Position numbers and translations under genes: made by a program. Under the pieces are notes generated by a model. It did no database searches, was not told the origin of the DNA, and saw only the letters and a list, made by a program, of their open reading frames with translations. A DNA stretch of 64,000 nucleotides. Origin: Ephemerocybe angulata (Eukaryota; Basidiomycota; Agaricomycetes; Agaricales; Psathyrellaceae). The DNA lies in the NCBI GenBank assembly GCA_013368325.1, contig JAACJK010000004.1:682001-746000 (forward strand), given 5' to 3'. This document shows, in pieces, positions 31,724-44,171 of the stretch. Position 1 is the first letter of the stretch. Each line of letters opens with the position of its first letter.

Positions 31724-34700
31724 ATAACACGACCAACGAAATCAGGACAAGAGACAAGCTGCGGATACTGCAGCTGAATATGGCTAAGTCTCCGGCCACT
31801 CACTATGAACTGATTAACAGTGACTTGCATAGGAAATGGGACGTTATCCTGCTCCAGGAACTCCACCAAAATTACTACAAAAAGTCGGCAACCCCCCGGG
31901 GGTTCAGAGCGATATACCCCCCAGACGAAGTTCGAGAATCGCATACGATACGATCCGGAATATGGGTGAACGAGGACTTATCTACTAACGGCTGGGATCC
32001 CCTCACTGTAGGCGACTGTCCGGACCTCACAGCGGTACGGATCAAAGGCAAGTTCGGAGTGCTCTCCATCTTCAACGTATACAACGACTGCCTCCACGAC
32101 TGAACAACAACCGCCCTCAACAACTACCTCAGCCGCAATGCAGCAGCAACATATGGAGAGAACAAACACGTCATCTGGGCCGGCGACTTCAACCGACACC
32201 ACCCCATGTGGGATCACGAAGACGACGCCCGCCTCTTCACCACGGATGCGCTCGAGAAAGCCGACACCCTCATCGACCTGCTAGTCGACTGGGACATGGA
32301 GATGGCCCTGCCAAAAGGCGTTCGCACCCTTCAACACAACGCATCTGGGAACGAGTCCAGGCCGGATAACGTTTTCATTTCGCGCCAGTCCGCTGACATG
32401 ATAATTAGGTGCAACGTACTCTCCGAGAGAGGAGTCAAAACAGACCACTACTTCATCGAGACCGTACTAAGCGCCGAACTAACTCTAGCCCCAGTCGAGA
32501 CGATCCGCAACTTCAAGGAGGTCGATTGGCCCCACTTTGAGGAGTACCTCCAAGACCTCCTCGCCGACCAGCCGCCAGACGAACCCATTCCGGACGAAGC
32601 CACTTTCACCAAAAGAGTCGACGACCTAGTCAACAAGATCCAGAAAGCCATCGAATACGCCGTCCCCCTAGCGAAGAAGGCACCATACGCCCGAAGGTGG
32701 TGGAACTCCCACCTCAGCGAAATGCGCGACAAGAAGGTTGAAATGGGCGAGACCGCGAAACGCTACAGAGCCCTCCCAGACCACCCCATCCACGCCGAGC
32801 TCAAACAACACCTCGTCGACTACGCTACTGAAATCATCAAGGCGAAAAACGAACACTGGGAGGAATACCTAACCAACGCCAGCATCGAAGACCTGTCAAC
32901 CATAGGAGGCTACATGAAGTCCCCACCGGGTGACGGGAAATCTCGCATCCCCACCATGAAAACCATGCGCGACGGTAGGGAGGTTTCGGTAACGACTAAC
33001 GAAGAGAAAGCACAGGTCCTCATGGAGGCCTTCCTGCCCCCAAAGCCCCCACCCAGCGCAATCCCAGAGGAGGAGCACGACCCCCCGCTAGAAGCCGCGC
33101 TCCCAATCAGCCCCGACAGAGTTCGAAGGCACATGCTCAAACTCGCTCCGCACAAGGCCCCGGGCCTGGACGGTATACCCAACGTAGTGCTGCAGAAGTG
33201 CGCTAACAGTCTCTCCCCCCATCTAGCGACGATATACACAGCGGTGTTCGAACTAAACGTGTACTATCAAGGCTGGAAAGACTCAATCACCTGCGTCTTG
33301 CGAAAACCCGGCAAACCATCCTATGAAGTCCCCAAAGCGTATTGCCCCATCGCCCTCCTCCCCACCATTGGCAAACTCCTATCAGCCATAGTGGCGGAAG
33401 ACATCACTCGGCTCCTGGAAACTAACTATGAATTCCCGCGCACGCACTTCGGAGGACGCCCCAATCGCACCACGACCGACGCCCTCCACCTCCTGGTCGA
33501 TAAGATCAAGACCGCATGGCGACACAAGAGAGTCGTATCGGTCCTATTCCTCGACGTCGAAGGCGCGTTCCCAAACGCGGTCACCGAGAAAGTCCTACAA
33601 AACCTGCGAAAGAGGCGCGTCCCGACTCCGTACGTCCAAATGATCGAAAGATTGCTAGACGGCAGGCGCACGAAACTACGATTCGACGACTACCTCTCAG
33701 ACTTCAAATCAATAGACAACGGAATAGGACAAGGATGCCCCCTCTCTATGATAATCTACATCATATATAACGCTGACCTACTCGAGATCAGGCAGGACAT
33801 GGATGAAGACACCATCGGTTATGTCGACGACGCAATTCTAATCGCAGAGGGGAAAACGTTCAAGGACACGACCAAGATGCTCAAGAACATGATGACGAGG
33901 GAAGGAGGCGCGAACGACTGGTCCCGGACTCACAATTCACGATTCGAAATGTCGAAAGTAGCGCTGATGCATTTCTCTAGACGCAAAGACCCCAACAAGC
34001 CCAACAAGCTGATGAGAAAAACAGCGCCCAGGCTTACGGTGCAAGGCGCTCGAATCACCGTCGCGGAGAAGTACAAATACCTAGGTGTCATCATCGACCC
34101 TGAACTACGATGGAACGTCCAAGTCGACCGAGTAATCGAGAAGGCCACATACTGGGTCAACCTATTCAGACGCCTGGCGAAGACCAACTCCGGCATCAAC
34201 TCAACAGTCATGCGGCATCTGTACAAATCGGTAGGGATCCCTCAGATAACCTATGCGGCTGACGTCTGGTACACCCCTCCCCGGGTCAACGAGGGAGGGA
34301 AGCGTGCGATAGGTTCAGTGAGAGCCCTCACCCAGCTCCGAAGGATTCAGAAGACAGCGGCGGTCGCAATCACCGGGGCCCTCAAATCGACGGCCTACGA
34401 CGCACTCGACGTACATGCTGGTATCACCCCAATGGATATCCTGCTCGAGACTGTACACAAGAGAGCGTACGTACGTCTCTGCACTCTGCCAGAAACTCAC
34501 ATCCTAGGGCCCAAGGCGATTAACGCCTACTGCGAGAGAGACGAGAAACGGGACCACCCCTCACCCATCGACATAATGGCGCGCAGGTATTGCATCGACC
34601 CAAGGACAGTAGAAACCATAGCACCATCCGGCCGCTCACCCGACGCCCCCAAAACCTTCGACACTCTAATCGAACCAGACCGGGAACTGTCGATCGAACA

Positions 34701-35691
34701 CGAGCGCAACGACGACGCACCTATCAAGGTGTACTGCGACGGCTCAGGCATCGACGGCAAGATAGGAGCGGCAGCCTCGCTGTACCGGGGAACCGACACG
34801 AGACCAATGAAAACCGTCCACCTCCACATCGGGTCAAAGGAAGAACACTCGACCTACGAAGCGGAGTGGATAGGCGCCCTCCTCGCTCTATGGCTGATCA
34901 GCACGATAGCAAGGGACGTGATAGGTTTGGTACCAATCAGCCTATACATCGACAATCAGAGCGTGATAAAGTCGATCCGCAACCCTCGTCCGGCGACTGG
35001 CCAATACATTAGAGAAGCGTTCCTCAAGCTTGCAGACGAGGTAGCTGACACTCCCAACAGACCCGTCGGAACCGCCCCATGCTTCACCATGAAGTGGATC
35101 TCCGCACACAGCGAAGTCAGCAAGAATGAAGCGATCGACGAGGAGGCAAAAGCAGCTGCAGCAGGCAAATCCTCCGAATGGCCCCAGCTACCGAACCGAC
35201 TGCGACGCGAGGCACTACCGATCAGCAAGTCGGCCCTACAGCAAGGGATGAAACGAGCTATGAAGGACTCGTGGACAACCCAATGGCGCACATCACCACG
35301 GGCGAAAGTGCTCGACGAATTCGACACCGAGATACCGTGCAAGACCTTCCGGGAACTCACATCCAAGCTACCCCGTTACCAGGCATCGCTACTCATGCAG
35401 CTCAGGACACGCCATCTCCCTCTAAACGAGTATCTTCACATTCGAGAACTATCCCCTACTGATAAATGTCAAAAATGTAGGGGCAACAGACGAGAAACCA
35501 TCTCCCACTTCCTCAACGAATGCCCAGCCTACCACGCACAGCGGAGGCAACTACACGACGAACTCGGCGAAAGACGGCACGATATGAAAAAGGTCATGAA
35601 AAGCAAAAGCGACCTCAAAGCCCTAGCGACATACATGGCGAGCACCGGCAGACTGAAGACGGACCCACCCCAACGCCCAATCCAGACATAG
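31720..35691 (+). pseudogene. LINE ORF2 (endonuclease, RT, RNase H) with one in-frame TGA
   Basis: The frame spans 1323 codons with a single TGA at 32,101-32,103 (codon 128). The endonuclease has LQLNMAKSPAT, VILLQELHQN, IWAGDFNRHHP, SRPDNVFIS and TDHYFIE. RT starts near 33,120 with HKAPGLDGIPN, then LFLDVEGAFPN, GIGQGCPLSM and the intact catalytic box GYVDDAILIAEG. RNase H is at about 34,720-35,160 with YCDGSGIDG, EEHSTYEAEWIG, LYIDNQSVIKS and a late Asp in NEAIDEEAK. A C-terminal knuckle CQKCRGNRRETISHFLNEC ends the protein. The stop lies inside the endonuclease and can be explained as CGA to TGA at a CpG. Apart from it, the enzyme looks complete. Readthrough or reinitiation at the downstream Met (32,206) would lose the N-terminal endonuclease motifs. 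Confidence 0.88.
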
Positions 35692-36348
35692 CAGAAGACA
35701 AGCCCGAAAGAGAAGAGGGAAAGGAGAGGGCGGGGCGGAACGCCCCGCCCTCCCCTCCCCTCCCTCCTCCCTCCTTTTTCTTCAAAAACCCCACCATAAT
35801 CTCTCCTTCTCCTTTCAGTACCATAACCCCCCTCTATAATCACTCGTTCAATCGTTCTCTTTATGCATGCACATACATTTCACTTCATCCCACCCTACTT
35901 GTACTTTACACCCCATCCTACTCTTCGACTAGGCTCTGAGCCACCATTACTCCACTTCAACATTCACCACTACCATACACTCAAACCTAACTAATAACTC
36001 ACCCGCTCCGCGTCTTACCCCACCGAGGTGGTTGGTCGGACAAGCACTTCGCCGCCTCCATTGGAGGCGACGATCGGGTGCACGAATGACAGCGCGGCCG
36101 CATCCGACCACGCAGCGAGGAGACATGCCACCCCACCAAACCTGCTCGTTCAAACGGCGTTCCTCTGCCGGACGTGTGGGGGACTTTAGTAGTCCGTCAC
36201 ACGGGCTGAACGAGAGGCGGCACTTAATAGGGCATAGGGGCCCGTTACGACCATAAGTACATATATGTATTCCACTAGACACAGACCAACATGGGGTACT
36301 CCCCGTGGTCTTTAAACAATGATATCAAAAAAAAAAAAAAAAAAAAAA
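35692..36348 (+). other. LINE 3' UTR with hairpins and poly(A)
   Basis: The perfect stem GGGCGGGGCG / CGCCCCGCCC with a GAA loop lies at 35,728-35,750. A second, CGCCTCCA / TTGGAGGCG, lies near 36,053-36,069. The tail is about 23 A. Such stems near the 3' end are candidates for recognition by the element's RT, which is an inference. Confidence 0.6.
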
Positions 36349-37290
36349 TGCAGCTCTTCTTTGAGCCCACACCATCTGCCACTGTCCCCAAATTCTATTA
36401 TCTCTCATGGTCCCACACCTCGAACAGTTTCAAGTCGCAAATTTCACTGTCATTAGCAATACTTCGCTTCAACATGCAGTGACCGCTCCTTCTTATTTCC
36501 TGCCAGCGTTGCAGTGGTTGGCCATCAGATGTTTCCAATGCTCCACCATCCATATCCATGACTCTTCCGCCATGTCTCTTCATATTCTCCTTGACTCACT
36601 TTTGGTAGGGTCGGGTATGCCATCTCTTCGCCGCCTCAACATTCTCACCAATGTCAACATCCCCAATAGATTTCTCAATGTGCATGGCTTGCTCATAACT
36701 TCTCTATCAGTTCCTGGTGCACACCATGAATGTATTCATCTACCAAATACCTTCAATCAGTTTACTGCTCTCGATCATCTTATTATCTTTGCTGAAACGA
36801 CTCTCAGCCCATTGCCACACAGTCTTAACCCCTCCCTTGTATCTGTTATATGTGTTCCAATATGGACATCTCCTCCAATGGGCCTGATAGATACTTCAAG
36901 TAGCAACAATTTTCCCAACCAAAGCTAGCTATAAACTTTAGTGATGAGCAAGGATAATTACCTTTGGGTATTTCTAGCATACTCTTACTCTTACTTCACC
37001 CCCTCCCCTAAACTCCTATGCAAAGTCGAAAAAGATGAGGAGTCTGAAGATGATGCTATGCTTATGGATGAGCTTTTCAGCTGTCAGATAGAGTGGTCAG
37101 CATGTCATTGGCTAGAACTAAAGGCAGCAGTAGAGGACCTTGATGATAGGGAGGTGGAAGCTTTGAGCTTGGTGTGGTTATTTTCTGAATTTACTATTAG
37201 GAGCATGGAACTCTTCCTTTCAGAGCAACACATGCCCCAGGACGTCTTAACAATGTGTTCGCAAGTGGCAGACTCCTTCTACCTTTAGCC
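36349..37290 (+). pseudogene. Unassigned relic, possibly F-box/LRR type, next to the LINE
   Basis: The frame 36,407-36,928 has a Leu-rich periodic pattern (LPALQWLAIRCFQC, MPSLRRLNILTNVN, HLPNTFNQFTALDHLIIF) reminiscent of the LRR part of basidiomycete F-box proteins. A second frame, 36,941-37,288, contains WSACHWLELKAAVEDLDDR and DVLTMCSQVADSFYL and is not recognised. The LINE inserted just upstream, but I could not join a coding frame across the insertion site. Confidence 0.3.
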
Positions 37291-38520
37291 CATCATGCTA
37301 GTGCCTTACAGACCCAGGTCCAGCTCAAAAGCCACAGCTTGGGCCTGACTTTGGTGGGCTCAAGCTTGCAAATTTGCCAAATTGGGTAAGACCTAGCTTG
37401 GCTTGGCTTGGCTCATGGCTTTGAGCCTGAGCCTGGAAGGTACTATACCATGCTTTCATCAATCCATATAGCAATGCTCTTATGAAGAGAAATGCCACCA
37501 AAGAACTATTGGAAGATGCATATTCTAGCTCATTTGGGGTTAAACAAGCTCTAACACATGATAACCAGTTGTTGGATCAAATAGAGGTCATCTGCAAGGT
37601 ATGGGCTGAATTCTTCTTTGTAGCTAGTGTACAGTCATAAAATGTGCTGGATAATAAATTAGTTGAGCTGGAGAAAGAACATGATGCTCTCACAGGCATG
37701 TGTTTTAATCTTAAAAACTCAGTTATTTTTCTCTACCATTGTCTCTTTGCATCTTTTATTTCAAATACTGTTAAACAAATGGAAAAGTTTAAGTTTCAGT
37801 AGGGAACTTTTCACAGTTGCTTTAGGTTGTGTATTGCATCTTATCTGATTTATTTGGCACCATAGCTTTCAGCTTTTGATGTTCTCAGTTCCTTGTGTAG
37901 TCTAACCAATAGCAACTGCTATCCCTAATTTAGTGTAGAAAATTTACACTGTTAATATGCCTGCTCGGTTTCTGGCAGGTTCAGGTTTTTCTTGATATCT
38001 GTTTTCTTAAGGCTGCAAGATTATAAACATGATTGAATCACTTTCTTTGCTCTGCACTACGCTTTCCAATGTATAAAACTCACACTATTGTAAACTATGG
38101 GCCACCTTTTCATCTCATTGATGCAATCACTCGTTGTCTCTACTTTCTTGTACCTCATTCTGTCACCAAGAACATGTTATGTCTAGTCTTGTTGCATGTC
38201 CCTGTGGCCTTTAGCCTCTCTACTCATTCGCCTTGGTCTGCTCCTCTACCCAACTACTTACTAATACGAGGAAACGATCTCAACGGTTCCATCTTAGCCC
38301 AACTTTTTTTGTCAAATGCCTGCGGGCATGAGGCTGCCGATGAACCTTTACAAATCCACATATATGACGAGGACAATCATGAGTCTTTTCTTGCAACTTT
38401 ATGCTCCATCCTTCCCTATGTGTCATGATAATCCTCCTTCTTGTCGGTCAGCCTCCTATAAGGCTGACTTCTATATATATGAGGACCCTGTATACGAGGA
38501 CCCTGTAATGTAGATCCACA
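37291..38520. other. No gene recognised
   Basis: AT-rich, with a short GCTTGGCTTGGCTTGGC run near 37,390 and a plus-strand 131-codon frame (38,033-38,428) that I cannot match. GAGGACCCTGTA is duplicated near 38,480-38,505. Confidence 0.3.
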
Positions 38521-38524
38521 TTCT

Positions 38525-40260
38525 TTCCTGACAACATGTCTGTCCTCCAAGCACTTGTCAAGAAGGTTCTATCCGATCCAATCTCTCGCTGCCAATGAAC
38601 TGAATGCTTGGGCTTTGTAAATGCAAAGGACCAACCCCAAGTTCTCCTACTTCACTGTTGGTGGTCTTGCTGCTGCCCTTTGTGGCCAACGATGAGTGAC
38701 TCATGTATGTCACTACTGTTTCATTTACCCCCCTTACCCACACCATTTTCTAGGACATTGACATTCGCCTCTCTCAACTCAGCGAAGCAGAGAAGCTTGC
38801 AATGCAAAATCAACCAAACTGGGACACTGTTCCACAGATTGGACTCCAAAGGCCAACCGGGAGGTGAAGCCAACCATGCTATGCCCGAGGAGAGATGGTG
38901 TGCAAGGGCAGAACCTTTTCCGTTCAATCCTAAGGTCAGTCCCACCCTCTCGTTCTATGCTCTGCGCTGACCTGCCCCAAGCACTGAGTTCTCGATGACA
39001 TCCTGGAGCTCCGCAACACTGCACTCAGCCAGCTGAAGCTCATTTCAGCCAGCGAAGAGGAAATGGGTGAAGGGCAAGAGGCTATGGCAGGTGGTCAGAA
39101 CCTAACATTGTTAACAGCGGCCGATCTTCAAATCCAAGCGTGCTCTAACCTAATGCTCAAACTTGAAAGGAAGAGAAAGGGCAGGTACCTCCATTCTTAT
39201 CAACTTTATCAAGGCGGCAATGCATTTGAATCTCCTTCTTCAAGTAAGTTAGACCTTGTTTAAGCAGTATGTCAAACAGCTGACTCAGGTAGGGTATTGT
39301 GGTATCCTCTAGGCAAGAGCCCAAATGGACCAAGGATATGTTTTCCGCCCACTTCTGGAAGCAACAGATCATCGAAGAAGACAGAATGTCAAGTATCATC
39401 GGCCCCCTCCACATGGCCATCTTGCTCAACAGCACATTCTTATTATCATCGCTAGCATTGGCTGAACAGTTTCCTTGCCTTGAAGAAATTATTTTGGTGC
39501 AATTTTCTAATCGTATCTCTGCGCCTCAGTCTCCTGAACTTTGATATAGGTGGGGGAAGGCCTTGGCACATATCATCCTGTAAACCTTGATATAGTAAAC
39601 CTTCAACTCTTTAACTTCATCTTAGAGTTAGCCTGGAGTGACCTGGCTACTGCCAACCTTGCCACGAGGCTCTCATCTCTATTTTAGAGGACCCAGATAA
39701 CGTGCCTGTATTCAAAGAGTTCAAAAACTTCTTCAACACTAAATGTAAGTTCTCTAATGTCATGTCACAAGTTCATTCTAAAGCACGTTCCCTCAAGATT
39801 GTCTTTCTCAACTGAACCCTCATCATATCTATCTCAATTGTTTCTATCCCACCCCATCAATCAAACTGGGACATCTGGTCAAATGCTAAGAGGCCTAGCA
39901 AAATCAAGGCTATTATTCAAATCGACAATAATCCCGACATGGTTAAGGTTGACGCAGTACTCGTGCAGCCCACAGACTTTGCAATTTACAGGAAGCATAA
40001 ACTGATCAAGACCATTCACAGGCTTTCCGTCGTGAACCCGGCATTGCTTGCGATCACCAAGCTAGAGACTCTTGCTATGTGCGGGAACACAGTCAAGCTT
40101 CTGAACGACTATTTGGATCTGATTTGGTGCTTGAGAGAATTGAAGAAACAGGGTTTGGAGATCCCGGAGGAAGCTTTGGTAGCAGAGTTGCACCCCCACT
40201 GTAGTAGTCTAATTTCAGAGCAGTGGTCAATAGATAGGAAGGCCACAGTGGGGCAGTAGC
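38525..40260 (+). pseudogene. Decayed plus-strand gene fragments, unassigned
   Basis: Readable blocks in changing frames: ANELNAWALQMQRTNPKFSY with GGLAAALCG (38,590-38,690), DIDIRLSQLSEAEKLAMQNQ (38,757-38,820), IGPLHMAILLNSTFLLS (39,395-39,450), and KLETLAMCGNTVKLLNDYLD with ELKKQGLEIPEEAL (40,058-40,180). They resemble exons of one or two decayed genes separated by short introns. No domain is recognised, and the start and end are unknown. Confidence 0.3.
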
Positions 40261-42560
40261 AAATAGATACACCAAGGAATGCAGAGGGTAATATGCTATG
40301 TACCGTGGGCTCTGGCTCTGTCATTTTTTGAGGATGCAAGAGCTAGCCACATTGCAAATCATACTCTGTGTGACACTGCAACTCAGCAGGCTTGTTGAAT
40401 GCCCCAAGACTAGACTACTATTTTAAAATGCTATCAGCGGTGCACGACCAGCTCTATATATGCTGTACACCTTTTAAATGCTATTAGTAGTGCTCAGTCA
40501 AAGAAGGTATACCAGAGAAGTAGAATAGCTAGCAGCTCAGAAAAAGAGAGTAAGGTTGTCCTACCAAGGTAATATTAAACTGATGTCTAAGAAGGGCATA
40601 GAAATGCACTACCTCAATGGGTAGCTTTACACAGACAACTTTGTCATTCACCAATTAGAACCTGGAGGCTAGGAAAGTACTATGAGCAATGGGAGAACCA
40701 CCATGTTATAAATACACTTGTAATATACAGACCTATCCTCAGACTCCCGGCAACATTCTATACTATAGATTTTCTTCTTCTCAGAAAGCAGTGAAGAATA
40801 GTCCAATATTCATACCTGCTTATGCTAATACCTCTTGTCAGTGGTTGCATGCCCCACAAAGAACAGAGGTGTTTGCTGCTGCTAATGCAATTTCAAGATT
40901 TGCCTCAAAGAGAGGCCCATTGTTAACAAATGGCACTACACTGTTGCATGTGCAGAAAAGATTTGTTTATTTATTGCACTTATTTATTGTGCAATTAGTG
41001 CTTAATATTCTACTCAGCCTGGTTTTTGCTTTACTATTGCTGTTTTCATCTAGTCCTATGAATGCCAGCTTATCAGCTGACCCTTGCAGTTTCAGTCCCC
41101 CACCTTGCCAGCTTAGTCCTGAATCATACAAATTTGCTGCCCTGTCAAAATATTGGCAGGCTACAAACTGATTTTTGAGTACAATCCTTGAAACCTCACA
41201 TTTGAACTGAAAATAGTGTCTGCGACATCAGCAATTAACTTGTCATTACCACCATTATGTTGATAGAACTCGTTTATTATCTGAGACAGGCAAACGGATC
41301 TCGCTCGAGAGCTTAATCATGAATGAAGCTTTGATCGAATCTGACTCCCCCTTGTGGTGGGCTCCAGATGATGTGCGGCTATCCTCTAGACCAAAACAAC
41401 AACCACAACACACAACACACACACAACCACACTAAGACAGCTAAGGGGCAACACACTCTAGTAGAGTGGGCAAAGTAATGTATTGAAAATAGAGGACTAA
41501 GTCGACTCTAATGTACTCACAACTAGCAAGTTTGAAGGGGAGTTCTAGACTCAACCGCGCTTCGGAATGATATGGGTTCTCGATGAGAAGGTGGGGTCTC
41601 GAGAGGACAAAGTCACTACCATGAGAGGGCTTTCACTAGGCTCGAGAGGAACAGAAGCAATGACCAAACAGACAGACAGACAAATAGCGCAACAGCTAGA
41701 CTTGGGCTTAGAGACTTGAAAGCTGAAAACTGGGGTGTAACTGATTTTCTCAAACATATGCGCCAGACTTAAGTACATGCAAAATATTTACAAACAGGCT
41801 CAGAAACAAACAGAGGAGAAACACATGCAATCACGATATATCCAAAATAGTCCAGGTGAAACTTAGAGATAGGGGAAACACCTCTTGAGGTTGGGCTCAA
41901 GACAAATTAGCGCCCGGGTAAATACCCAAGCATCAGCTGTTGCTACCAACCAGCTACTCCATGCATGCTGAGTTATTAGCTTCGTGTGGATCGTCCTATC
42001 TTTAACTCTTATCAGGGGTTGCCTTGATAGAGTGGAGCTGCGGGTAATCATTACCCAGGTGGAATTATCCATACAAGTGCCAAGGCCATTCTAGCTCAAC
42101 TCTCCTGCTTTAGCGTACGGGAATGCTAGCTGAGCTCTCCCCTTAGTCGGAAGCAATCTCTCTGTTTTCGAGGCCTTCGCTGATTGCGGACTTTGCGATG
42201 TATGATTGACTTCGTGAGGTACCAAGTCTAGCACTTGGCTCAGAGTTACTTATTACGGTTGCGGGTTCAACCCCACTTCAGTTATCATGTCTCGTTGATC
42301 TCTTGACTCTAGGTGTGGCAAGAGTGTTCTTGTGAGGTATTAAGGGATGGATAGGGGGCTCCCCATTGATGTGTACTACTCTGCCTATGCCTGTTACTTG
42401 CCAATTCAGTCACATAGTGGTCCCGTACTCGATCTCGCAAAGTGTCAAGTATCTCGCGAGGATAGGTCATACCACTCTTGAAGCTACTCATCACCTCTAG
42501 AAGTCTAGTCCGTAGGTCAGTGGGTATCAGTCATTATTAGGGTAAATCACAATTTTTAGT
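40261..42560. other. Mixed repeat debris, no gene recognised
   Basis: CA-rich low complexity at 41,390-41,440 (CACAACACACAACACACACA). A plus-strand 160-codon frame (40,689-41,171) lacks motifs. The block 41,340-42,540 reads like a non-coding element; near 42,240-42,285 TTGGCTCAGAGTTA and GGGTTCAACCCC look like weak A and B boxes about 35 bp apart. Confidence 0.3.
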
Positions 42561-42584
42561 GGGTAAATGTGCTGAAGGTGCATC

Positions 42585-42745
42585 ACCGGACTTCACTGGA
42601 CTCAACTGGACAAGCTGGACTTCTGTTGGACTTCCAGTAGACTTCCAACAGATTTCCAATAGAAATGCACCTTTTATGGTAAGTCTAGCAGAAGTCTATT
42701 CGAAGTCTACCAGAAGTCTGACGGACCTACAGGAGTATGAAGGAC
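42585..42745 (-). repeat. Repeat family B fragment, copy B2
   Basis: Starts inside the arm (CCGGACTTCACTGGACTC) and runs through AGTCTAGCAGAAGTC to a degraded end near 42,745. Both termini are lost. Confidence 0.65.
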
Positions 42746-42789
42746 AGAGTCCCATCCCCAGAGACAAGAGAGGGAAACTCACAGCATGG

Positions 42790-43150
42790 TAATGCCTCTT
42801 GCACTTAGCTGCAGTCTTAGCAGTACCTCCCATATGCCCCTTGCTGCCAGCCAGCTTCTCAGCAGCCCCCATCTAACTGGCTTCCTTGAAGCTGCTGTTG
42901 GAAGTTGCTCTGCTAGCAGCTTTATCATTGAGCAGGAAATTGATGAAGCATGTTGAGAATACTGAGGCATTTTCGGTCAGCATCTTCTTTAGCACAAAGT
43001 CGTTTTCCAACAGAAGCCTGAGGGATTTAAGAGGGGTAATGGGGTATTTCATGCAAATGAGCTTGCGATATTCCTCTCCAGCTAGACATTGCCTGGTGGC
43101 ATCTGTGGCATCTATGATGCTAGGCGGTTCTTCTCCTAGCTCATTGTAGG
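42790..43150 (-). pseudogene. Unassigned minus-strand fragment between B copies
   Basis: A minus-strand frame (43,150-42,873) contains EYIQTYNELGEEPPSIID, EEYRKLICMKYPITPLKS and ENDFVLKKMLTENASVF, then continues past a stop with MGAAEKLAGSKGHMGG. It looks like genuine but decayed coding sequence. I do not recognise the family. Confidence 0.35.
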
Positions 43151-43168
43151 TTTGAATGTATTCCTTCC

Positions 43169-43292
43169 TGAGGACTTCACACTTCCCCATAATTCCTACT
43201 GGAGGCAGAAGTCCATTGGAAGTCCACCAGAAGTCCAACGGACAAGCTGGAGTCCTACAGGACTCCAGGGGGAGTGTGAAGTACAGCGGAGA
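43169..43292 (-). repeat. Miniature family B element, copy B3
   Basis: About 120 bp with both B ends (GGACTTCACACTTCCCCATA and AGGGGGAGTGTGAAGTAC) and almost all of the interior deleted. This is the expected form of a MITE derived from B. Confidence 0.7.
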
Positions 43293-44170
43293 GACAAGAG
43301 TGGTAGCACAGCAGAAAGAGTACCTGTTGGTCGAGGAAGACAGCGCTGGAAGGAAAAAACCCTTGTAATTCTCTGAAGTACTATAGACAAGTAGCTACAG
43401 CTTAAATATGCAGTAAAACATAGGAGTAATGAGTAAGTATTCACACAAGAAGTTAAGAAAAATGTCATATAGAAGATTAGAATAGTGAATAGCATATGCA
43501 AGAAGACGATGCACAGCAAGAGAAGCAATGAATAGCAACAGAGGTCAAAAAAAAGAGGTGTCCCAAATAGGCAGAAAACACATGACCAGATAAGATAAGA
43601 TAACATCGCAATCACAGATTCCAACAGTCTGTAAAATAAGGACTTTTGTTTAGACTCAAGCCCATAGAACAGCAGGAAGCTTACCTATTATGTAGATGTT
43701 TACAATTTTGTGGTGGTCATGTATATTGTGAAGAAGGACATATTTGGACAGGCTAGCATCTGGGTTGGGAAGCTCAGGCTGGCTTGGAACTAATGTTCAG
43801 AGAATAATAAATCAATCAATACAGCTAGCTCCTCTATTGCTGTATTTATGAGAAACTCACTGTACTCCCAAGTCCAGCATAGCATTCTAAGCAATTCACA
43901 AAAGTTAGGCTACATGCACCAGCTTGAATCATATGATACTATTCACCTCAGAAATTTGATCTATTTCTGGGGCTGATTCAAGGAAATAGACAGTCTCTTC
44001 ACTGAACTTCCCACAGAACTCCTTCAGAAAAGGCCAGGTTATTATTATTTTAGCACACATTTCCAGCTAATCTTTTTATGTAGTCTGACTCAACCTTAAT
44101 CATTTGTCTGACTGTCAAGAACAATGTGAAGCAGCACCTTATCCAAAATACCACTCTCTAAAAGCTGTGC
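43293..44170. other. No gene recognised
   Basis: AT-rich with scattered short frames. A minus-strand 142-codon frame (43,624-43,196) is Leu/Cys/Phe-rich, starts in unremarkable sequence and overlaps copy B3, so it is not supported. Confidence 0.3.
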
Positions 44171-44171
44171 T

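Larger units (their letters stand above)
29769..36348 (+). mobile_element. Full-length LINE (non-LTR retrotransposon, I/Tad-like with RNase H)
   Basis: The 6.58-kb element has a 5' UTR of about 150 bp, ORF1 (29,921-31,723), ORF2 (31,720-35,691), a 3' UTR of about 630 bp with strong hairpins, and a poly(A) run at about 36,326-36,348. The 13-bp direct repeat ATGCAGCTCTTCT flanks it (29,756-29,768 and 36,348-36,360; the first A of the second copy could belong to the tail). ORF2 carries endonuclease, reverse transcriptase, RNase H and a zinc knuckle, an order typical of I-group and Tad-type elements. Apart from one in-frame stop in ORF2 I see no damage, so the insertion looks recent. Confidence 0.9.

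Noticed and set aside
35529..35843. Minus-strand open frames at the LINE 3' end
   Set aside because: They are antisense to ORF2 and the GC hairpin; no independent support.
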